DNA from: JBMNRY01 sp050944915
GTDB taxonomy: Bacteria > Bacillota > Limnochordia > JAAZLZ01
Length of the DNA: 19,948 nt
Assembly: GCA_050944915.1 (NCBI GenBank)
Contig: JBMNRY010000030.1
Span: 1-19,948, forward strand
Reading direction: 5' to 3'
Of the stretch, positions 14,639-19,948 are shown one piece after another (the first letter of the stretch is position 1; each line of letters starts with the position of its first letter). A model generated the notes under the pieces. That model did no database searches. It had not been told where the DNA came from and saw only the letters and a list, made by a program, of their open reading frames with translations. The translations under genes were made by a program, and so were the position numbers.

Positions 14639-15892
14639 TTAAACCCAACCACGTAATTTCAAAGCTTCCGCAATTCGCTCTAGAGCCACCATATAAGCTG
14701 CGGTCCGCATGGCGACTTCCTTACTTTCCGCCATGGCATAGGTACGGTCGAAGGCTTGGACCATCATCCGTTCTAAGCGGCTGTGGACTTCTTCTTCGGT
14801 CCAGTAGAAGTTAGATAAGTTTTGCACCCATTCGAAATAGGAGACGGTGACCCCACCGGCGTTACATAAGATATCTGGGATGACCAGCACGCCATTTTTG
14901 TTCAAAATGACGTCGGCTTCGGGAGTTGTGGGACCGTTGGCTGCTTCGGCAAGGATTTTCGCTTTGACGCCACCGGCATTAGCCTCGGTGATCTGGTTTT
15001 CTAAAGCCGCGGGGATCAAAACATCACATTGGAGGTTCAGCAGCTCATCGGTGGTCAGATCTTGGCTGCCGGGGAAACCTTTGACGGTGCCGGTCTTTTG
15101 TTTATATTCTAAGACCGCCCGGGGATCTAAACCATCGGGGTTGTAGGCTGCTCCCTGGGAATCGTTGACCGCGATGACCTTAACCCCTAAGTCGTGTAAC
15201 AGCCTGGCGGCCACGCTGCCTGCATTACCGAAACCTTGGACTACCCCTGTGGCCCCTTTGAGTTCGAGGCCGATCCGGGCCGCAGCTTCGCGGACGGTGA
15301 TCACACAACCCCGGGCGGTAGCTTCACTGCGACCGACGGAACCACCGATGGCGATGGGCTTACCGGTGATCACACCCGGGTTGTTGTAACCCTTAATCTT
15401 ATTGAACTCATCCATCATCCAGGCCATGATTTGGGCGTTGGTGTAAACATCGGGGGCGGGGATATCCTTCTCCGGGCCGACGATGGGCGCGATGGCGGCG
15501 AAATAGCCTCGGCTAAGCCTTTCCAGTTCTCCTTGGGATAGCTCCTTAGGGTTACAAACGACTCCCCCTTTGCCTCCCCCATAGGGTAGCCCGACGACCC
15601 CACATTTAAAGGTCATCCACATGGATAGGGCCTTAATTTCCTCTAAGTTAACATCGGGATGGAAACGGATCCCACCCTTAGCAGGCCCGACCACATCGGC
15701 ATGTTGGGCCCGGTAGCCGATGAAGGTTTTCACTTCCCCGTTATCCATTTTGACGGGGACCGATACGCACAAGACTCGGGCCGGTTCCTTTAAGATCTCA
15801 TAGATACCGGCCTCAAGCCCCAACTTGTCGCAAGCCATCTTGATCTGCCGTTGGGCAATGGCAAAGGAACTTAATTCCGCATGTTCGGCCAT
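14639..15892 (-). CDS. gdhA: Glutamate dehydrogenase (Glu/Leu/Phe/Val family)
   Basis: Interconverts glutamate with 2-oxoglutarate plus ammonia. The 417-residue length fits the hexameric short-subunit class. The substrate domain shows GPAKGGIRFHP at 69-79 and LPYGGGKGG at 102-110, with catalytic Lys108 and Asp148 in IPAPDV. The nucleotide domain has QGFGNAGS, and a strand ending in an acidic residue (VIAVNDSQG), which suggests NAD rather than NADP preference. Start ATG follows GAGAGGAG on the minus strand. It is divergent from lpdA and convergent with alr, so it is monocistronic. Leucine or phenylalanine dehydrogenase is less likely, as those are shorter. The balance of anabolic and catabolic use is not decided by sequence. 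Confidence 0.94.
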   Translation of the reverse strand: MAEHAELSSFAIAQRQIKMACDKLGLEAGIYEILKEPARVLCVSVPVKMDNGEVKTFIGYRAQHADVVGPAKGGIRFHPDVNLEEIKALSMWMTFKCGVVGLPYGGGKGGVVCNPKELSQGELERLSRGYFAAIAPIVGPEKDIPAPDVYTNAQIMAWMMDEFNKIKGYNNPGVITGKPIAIGGSVGRSEATARGCVITVREAAARIGLELKGATGVVQGFGNAGSVAARLLHDLGVKVIAVNDSQGAAYNPDGLDPRAVLEYKQKTGTVKGFPGSQDLTTDELLNLQCDVLIPAALENQITEANAGGVKAKILAEAANGPTTPEADVILNKNGVLVIPDILCNAGGVTVSYFEWVQNLSNFYWTEEEVHSRLERMMVQAFDRTYAMAESKEVAMRTAAYMVALERIAEALKLRGWV

Positions 15893-16099
15893 GGCTAAAC
15901 TCCTCTCTTTCCCGGACTTAATGAAAGCTCTTTTCGCATTGCTATTCTCTTAAAGGCAAGGGATTCCCTGCTCCCAAGGGCAATTTTGCCCCTAAGGACC
16001 CTCGTCTAAGGTCTAAAGGATTAACGGGGCTGTTAACGAAATACTAAGTGATAGCACGGCGCAATGGTGTCATCAGTTTGACCAGTGGGAGGAGTTGTC

Positions 16100-17461
16100 A
16101 TGCAATACGATTTATGTATCATCGGTGGGGGCCCTGGAGGTTATGTGGCCGCCATTCGGGCCGCCCAAAGGGGGAAGTCCGTCTGTCTCATCGAGCAGGA
16201 TGAAGTAGGGGGTACCTGCCTTAACCGGGGATGCATTCCCACCAAGGCCCTCACTTCATCGGTGGAACTGTTAGCCAAGATCCGCAAGGCCCGTACATAT
16301 GGTATTCAAGTCGGCGGGGTGGAAGTAGACTTTACCCAGATGATGAAGCGGAAAGACCAAACGGTAGCTCGCCTTGTTAAGGGTATTAACTTCCTGCTCC
16401 AAAAGAACAAAGTGGAGCTAATTAAAGGGACCGGGCGCATCAGCGGGCCGGGCCGGATAGTAGTCAATGACCAGGAAATCAAAGCAGAGGATATCATCAT
16501 CGCCACGGGGGCCCGACCGGTGGTCTTCCCCCAATTTAAACATGATGGACAACAGGTCATCACCAGCGATGAAGCCTTAACCCTCCAGAGCATACCTGGG
16601 GAGCTCATCATCATCGGCGGTGGTGTCATCGGCTCTGAATTCGCTTCTATCTTTGCCACCTTAGGCAGCAAGGTGAAAATTGTGGAAATGCTGCCTCGAG
16701 TATTGCCCATGGCCGATGCCGATGTTTCCGCCCAGTTGGAGACGGCCTTCAAGAAAATGGGTGTGGAAATCTACACCGGCCAGAAGGTGGTCGGTGTTGA
16801 AAAGGGTGCCCAGGTGCGGGTCCAATTGGAGTCGGGGGATGAATTGACCGGCGATGTGATGTTGGTCTCCATCGGTCGGGGTGTGAATACCGAAGGTTTA
16901 GGTTTGGATACCGTCGGTGTGGCCCTCAACCAGAAGGGGGAAATCCAGGTTGATGCCCGAATGGCCACAACGGACCCGGGGATTTGGGCCATTGGCGATG
17001 TGACCGATTGTGCCTTGAAACTGGCCCATGTGGCTTCCGCCCAAGGTTTGGTGGCCGTGGACAACATCATGGGGGAAAACCGGAGCATGGATTATGGGGC
17101 CATCCCCAATTGTGTTTTCACCCAGCCGGAGATCGCTTGGGTAGGCCTAACGGAAGCCGAAGCCCAAGAAGCCGGTTATAGCTACAAGACGGCGAAATTC
17201 CCCTTTATGGCCAGCGGTAAAGCTTTAGCCATGGGGGATTACGATGGATTCGTTAAGATCATCGCTGCCATCGATGGCGAACTGCTGGGACTCCATATCA
17301 TCGGTCCCCATGCTAGCGACCTCATCGCCGAGCCAACGCTGGCTTTAAGTGTCGGTCTCGATGTGGAAGAATTCGTCACCGCTGTCCGGGCCCATCCCAC
17401 CTTACCAGAGGCTTTAATGGAAGCCGGGGAGGCTGTCTTGGACCGTCCCATCCACTGTTAG
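16100..17461 (+). CDS. lpdA: Dihydrolipoyl dehydrogenase (E3)
   Basis: Flavoenzyme that re-oxidises dihydrolipoyl groups of 2-oxoacid dehydrogenase complexes or glycine cleavage H-protein with NAD+. It is 453 residues from ATG 16100. FAD-binding GGGPGG is at 9-14, and the redox disulfide is Cys40/Cys45 in GGTCLNRGCIPTK. An NAD-binding GGGVIGSE is at 173-180, with Glu196 at the end of the next strand. The C-terminal His432-Glu437 pair lies in AHPTLPEALMEAG. The ATG is five bases after GGGAGGAG (16088-16095). A GTG at 16085 precedes that site and is rejected. No E1, E2 or gcv gene is beside it, so it may serve complexes encoded elsewhere. It has a strong terminator. Confidence 0.94.
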   Translation: MQYDLCIIGGGPGGYVAAIRAAQRGKSVCLIEQDEVGGTCLNRGCIPTKALTSSVELLAKIRKARTYGIQVGGVEVDFTQMMKRKDQTVARLVKGINFLLQKNKVELIKGTGRISGPGRIVVNDQEIKAEDIIIATGARPVVFPQFKHDGQQVITSDEALTLQSIPGELIIIGGGVIGSEFASIFATLGSKVKIVEMLPRVLPMADADVSAQLETAFKKMGVEIYTGQKVVGVEKGAQVRVQLESGDELTGDVMLVSIGRGVNTEGLGLDTVGVALNQKGEIQVDARMATTDPGIWAIGDVTDCALKLAHVASAQGLVAVDNIMGENRSMDYGAIPNCVFTQPEIAWVGLTEAEAQEAGYSYKTAKFPFMASGKALAMGDYDGFVKIIAAIDGELLGLHIIGPHASDLIAEPTLALSVGLDVEEFVTAVRAHPTLPEALMEAGEAVLDRPIHC

Positions 17462-17478
17462 GAATTACTTGTAGGAGA

Positions 17479-17524
17479 GAACCCCCCTACCGCCGAACCT
17501 TTGCGGCGGTAGGGGGGTTCTTTA
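17479..17524 (+). terminator. Strong Rho-independent terminator of lpdA
   Basis: A perfect 17-bp stem (17479-17495 with 17504-17520), an 8-base loop AACCTTTG and the short tail TTTA. The 3' arm contains AGGGGGG, which is also the only ribosome-binding-like sequence for the gene starting at 17526. Confidence 0.92.
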
Positions 17525-17525
17525 G

Positions 17526-18083
17526 TTGCGCTATTTGGCAGTTTTGTTGCTTTTTTCCCTCATTAGTTCTTTCGCTCTACCCCAGGCTCCCCCGAGGCCA
17601 GCGATCCTCAACTCGGCCCGGGATGCTTACCACCTTGCTTATCTAGAGATCGGCGCCTTAAATTACGAAAAGGCTCTGATCTATTTCGTCGATGGCCATG
17701 GTCACCTTCTTAAGGTGGCTCGGGCTGGTCAAAGAATAGCCGATGGTATTTATTACGTACCTTGGGAGCTGGTCTTGCCCCATCGATTACCCCAGGGGAC
17801 GAAGACCATCTATTTGGTCCATAATCATCCCGGCAACAATCCCCAGCTGAGCAGAGAAGACATTGGCACAGGTCAATTTTGGGCCCACTGGGCGGAGCAG
17901 CTGGGTATCACCTTCGATCTATTGGCCATCACTCCCCAAGGGGATTATCGAAGCCTGCGGGAAGGCGGCCATTATTCCGCCACGGAGGCAGACTATGGAC
18001 TACTAGATCTAATGGGTTATCTGATTCCACCCAGTTTGGCTATGGCCGGCACTTCCCTACGCCGTGTCCTTTTCTTGTCCTGA
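17526..18083 (+). CDS. Secreted or membrane-anchored RadC/JAB (JAMM)-domain protein
   Basis: A 185-residue protein with a hydrophobic N-terminus (about 3-18), ending in a plausible signal-peptide region, and a JAB/MPN+ fold. All JAMM metal-site positions are visible: Glu48 in NYEKALIYFVD, His99 and His101 in HNHP, Ser109 and Asp112 in SREDI. The spacing is H-x-H-x7-S-x-x-D, as in RadC-like proteins and JAMM peptidases. It lacks the RadC helix-hairpin-helix half. A secretion signal on this fold is unusual; an isopeptidase or amidase role outside the cytoplasm is conjecture. The TTG start uses AGGGGGG from within the lpdA terminator arm. Alternative starts further in would cut the signal. The 3' end overlaps the convergent cytochrome gene by 27 bases. 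Confidence 0.75.
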   Translation: MRYLAVLLLFSLISSFALPQAPPRPAILNSARDAYHLAYLEIGALNYEKALIYFVDGHGHLLKVARAGQRIADGIYYVPWELVLPHRLPQGTKTIYLVHNHPGNNPQLSREDIGTGQFWAHWAEQLGITFDLLAITPQGDYRSLREGGHYSATEADYGLLDLMGYLIPPSLAMAGTSLRRVLFLS

Positions 18084-18560
18084 TTTGATTTCGATCATGC
18101 CCTTTTCCCGGTCGAGGGAATGGCAGTGGAGGCATTCTCCCTCGTATCTAGTGATGAAGACATTGTCATCTCCCTGGTAGTGATCCCGGTGGGAGAAGAC
18201 CGCTAGGGGCAGCGACGCGTCGGGACCGTGACAGGGAGCACAGGAATCGGGGAGGACTTCTGTGCTGGTCCTTTCCGCGACATCCGGGTGACGCCCTTCC
18301 TCGGCTAACCTGGCGATGATGGTGCTTAAGCGGGAATCCCGTGCATCTCCCTTACGGTGACAGTCCACACAACCATCGGGGTAGGGATCGGCATCGGTGA
18401 TTCCCGGTAGACCCTCCATGGTCACCGGTGAGCGCCCGGGCAGCATCTCTTCGCCGATCGGTTGCGGTTGGGCCATCCGTTGGGGCCCCAGATCCCGATA
18501 GGCCACTAAGGCACCAAAAAGCAGGACAGCCACCCCGGCGATGAGGGCGATGTTGCGCAT
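18057..18560 (-). CDS. Membrane-anchored tri-heme cytochrome c
   Basis: A 167-residue protein with an N-terminal hydrophobic helix (about 3-20), either an uncleaved anchor or a signal peptide. Its extracytoplasmic part carries three CxxCH heme-c attachment motifs: CVDCH at 64-68, CAPCH at 107-111 and CLHCH at 143-147. His91, His124 and His127 could be distal ligands. It fits the loose cytochrome c3/c7-like multiheme group used for electron transfer across the cell envelope. ATG at 18558-18560 is chosen because a perfect AAAGGAGGTG precedes it; the longer in-frame version to 18623 would add 21 polar residues before the signal. No cytochrome maturation genes or oxidoreductase partner are in the window. 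It overlaps the JAB-domain gene tail to tail. Confidence 0.87.
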   Translation of the reverse strand: MRNIALIAGVAVLLFGALVAYRDLGPQRMAQPQPIGEEMLPGRSPVTMEGLPGITDADPYPDGCVDCHRKGDARDSRLSTIIARLAEEGRHPDVAERTSTEVLPDSCAPCHGPDASLPLAVFSHRDHYQGDDNVFITRYEGECLHCHSLDREKGMIEIKSGQEKDTA

Positions 18561-18693
18561 ATTCACACCTCCTTTCCAGGTCCGTTTTTGGCATGATTTC
18601 CCTCTCTCGTCTAAGGACGGCAAATTGTCGGTATCTTGGGAAAAAGTAACGGACCTTTAATCCTTGAAGAATATACATAGGTAAGTTAGAATA

Positions 18694-18724
18694 TTGATAA
18701 CCGACAAAATCCGATTAGAATCGG
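18694..18724 (+). promoter_or_regulatory. Candidate promoter with overlapping inverted repeat upstream of GH15 gene
   Basis: TTGATA (18694-18699), 16 bases and TAGAAT (18716-18721) form a plausible sigma-A promoter. A perfect dyad CCGATT-AG-AATCGG (18711-18724) sits on the -10 box, which would suit a repressor operator. It is 55 bases upstream of the GTG start. Confidence 0.4.
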
Positions 18725-18779
18725 TGAAATACGACAGGGTCGCACTAGGAAAATATTCTTTTAAGGGGGAGAGAACGCG

Positions 18780-19948
18780 GTGAACAAATTGCATCACGTC
18801 CCCGCCCCCCACTTTGGGGAACTAGCATGGCGCGATTCCGGCGAACATGCCCCTGGCTGGCCAGGTGAAAAGCCCACATGGGCCAACGCCCGAAAAGTGG
18901 GTATTGGGACAAGTGTTGGTTTGCAGTCGAAAGTTTGGTTTTCTCTGGCCCAGGGAGCAGTTACCGAAGTTTATTATCCCACGCTGGACCGGGCTAATAC
19001 CCGGGAAATGAAATTTTTGATCACCGATGGAGAGACCTTTCTCGATGATGAGACAACCGATACCATTCAGTCGGTTCAATTAGTGCATCCCCTGGCCTTG
19101 GCCTATCGGTTAATCAATACCGACAAGCAGGGTAAGTATCGCCTCATCAAAACCGTCATTACCGATCCACAGCGGCATAGTCTTGTAATTCGGGTGACCT
19201 TTGAAGCACTACAGGGTAAGGTAAGTGATTATCGCCTTTATATGTACACTAATCCCCATATGAACAACACCGGCTGGCAGGACAGCGGCTATCTGGCCAA
19301 CTTCAAGGGACAGGAAATGTTCCTGGCTGGGGAAGCCGATACTTGGCTAGCTATTTCCAGCAGTGCCCGTTGGAAGCAGTCTTCCGTCGGCTTCTTTGGC
19401 CGCAGCGATGGCCTCCAGCAGCTAAAGACGAACTACCGTCTCGATGCCACTTACAGTCAAGCCATCGATGGAAATATCGCCCATCTGGCGGAGATCGACC
19501 CGGCCGATGCCGACGAATTTACCGTCGTTTTTGGTTTCGGACCCGATCCCCAAAGGGCCGTCGAGACAAACCTTGCCTCCTTGCAAACCGATTTTTCCCG
19601 CCTGGAAATGGAGTATATCCAGGGGTGGAACAGCTACTGTACTAGTATCGATGATTTGGATGGCCAGGCCACCCAACTCTACTATGTCAGTGCCATGATC
19701 CTTAAAGCCTGTGAAGATAAGACCTATCGCGGGGCCATGATCGCTTCCCTGTCGGTGCCTTGGGGAGAAGCCAGCGTCGACGATCATACGGGAGGTTATC
19801 ATCTGGTCTGGGCCCGAGACTTATACCATGTGGCTAGGGCTTTCATGGCCATCGGCGATGTGCAAGCGGCGAACAGGGCCCTTGATTACCTGGCTAAGTA
19901 TCAGCAGCGGCCCGATGGCAGCTTCCCCCAGAATTCCTGGCTCAACGG
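18780..19948 (+). CDS. Glycoside hydrolase family 15 glucoamylase/glucodextranase, 3' truncated by window edge
   Basis: An open frame of 389 codons from GTG 18780 to the window edge, with no stop. The N-terminus (APGWPGEKPTWANARKVGIGTS) and the following beta-rich 250 residues match the bacterial glucodextranase/glucoamylase N-domain. The start of the (alpha/alpha)6 catalytic barrel follows, with AMIASLSVPWGE and GGYHLVWARDLYH, which contain family-typical substrate-binding residues. The two catalytic glutamates would lie beyond the edge. It releases glucose from the non-reducing ends of alpha-glucans. No signal peptide is visible, so it is probably cytoplasmic, acting on glycogen or imported maltodextrins. 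AAGGGGGAGAG lies about eight bases before the GTG. Confidence 0.93.
   Translation, partial: MNKLHHVPAPHFGELAWRDSGEHAPGWPGEKPTWANARKVGIGTSVGLQSKVWFSLAQGAVTEVYYPTLDRANTREMKFLITDGETFLDDETTDTIQSVQLVHPLALAYRLINTDKQGKYRLIKTVITDPQRHSLVIRVTFEALQGKVSDYRLYMYTNPHMNNTGWQDSGYLANFKGQEMFLAGEADTWLAISSSARWKQSSVGFFGRSDGLQQLKTNYRLDATYSQAIDGNIAHLAEIDPADADEFTVVFGFGPDPQRAVETNLASLQTDFSRLEMEYIQGWNSYCTSIDDLDGQATQLYYVSAMILKACEDKTYRGAMIASLSVPWGEASVDDHTGGYHLVWARDLYHVARAFMAIGDVQAANRALDYLAKYQQRPDGSFPQNSWLN

Noticed and set aside
15893..16099. Glycine riboswitch or clear promoters in the gdhA/lpdA divergent gap
   Set aside because: Only short repeats are visible (TTAAC...GTTAA at 16021-16036, GGGCA...TGCCC around 15978-15991). 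No riboswitch core or convincing -35/-10 pair could be assigned.
1..19948. Mobile elements, CRISPR, tRNA or rRNA genes, or a defence island
   Set aside because: No transposase or integrase-like proteins, no regular direct-repeat array and no tRNA-like cloverleaf were seen; gene content is housekeeping and metabolic throughout.

Overview
The window looks like chromosomal core DNA from an anaerobic, low-to-mid GC member of the Bacillota. Signs of this are a glmS ribozyme, a cdaA-cdaR-glmM operon, very strong AAGGAGG-type ribosome binding sites, frequent TTG and GTG starts, an AcpS/Nnr/Alr cluster and a citramalate synthase. The membrane-anchored tri-heme cytochrome suggests a respiring or acetogen-like clostridial or Limnochordia-type lineage, but the exact lineage is inference. 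I see no insertion sequences, phage genes, CRISPR arrays, tRNAs or rRNAs. No stretch over about 250 bases lacks a gene. The longest gaps are 9351-9599, 7322-7544, 18561-18779 and 15893-16099.

Layout: (1) The 3' part of a citramalate synthase gene (cimA) ends at a clear terminator. An AlkD-type DNA glycosylase follows, with its stop codon abutting that of a convergent MATE efflux pump. (2) The MATE gene is divergent from a marR gene, and the shared promoter region carries two perfect inverted repeats. marR is followed after 23 bp by cdaA (c-di-AMP synthase), ybbR/cdaR (its regulator), glmM (GlcN-1-P formation), a glmS ribozyme and glmS. Apart from marR this is the classical cell-wall precursor and c-di-AMP cluster. 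(3) A single two-TM diguanylate cyclase with an extracytoplasmic sensor follows. (4) acpS-nnr-CBS protein-alr form a tightly packed operon with overlapping genes. (5) gdhA (glutamate dehydrogenase, minus strand) is divergent from an orphan dihydrolipoamide dehydrogenase gene (lpdA). (6) A secreted RadC/JAMM-like protein starts inside the terminator region of lpdA and overlaps a convergent tri-heme cytochrome c. (7) A GH15 glucoamylase/glucodextranase gene runs off the right edge.

The most unusual observation is that the ribozyme-controlled GlmS has lost its catalytic N-terminal cysteine (it begins Met-Ser-Gly-Ile-Val-Gly). It also lost several glutamine-pocket residues, while its isomerase half keeps every key residue. 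This suggests an ammonia-dependent or otherwise rewired glucosamine-6-phosphate synthase. Just upstream, two copies of AAGGAGGTGA precede overlapping mini-ORFs that read across the ribozyme cleavage site.
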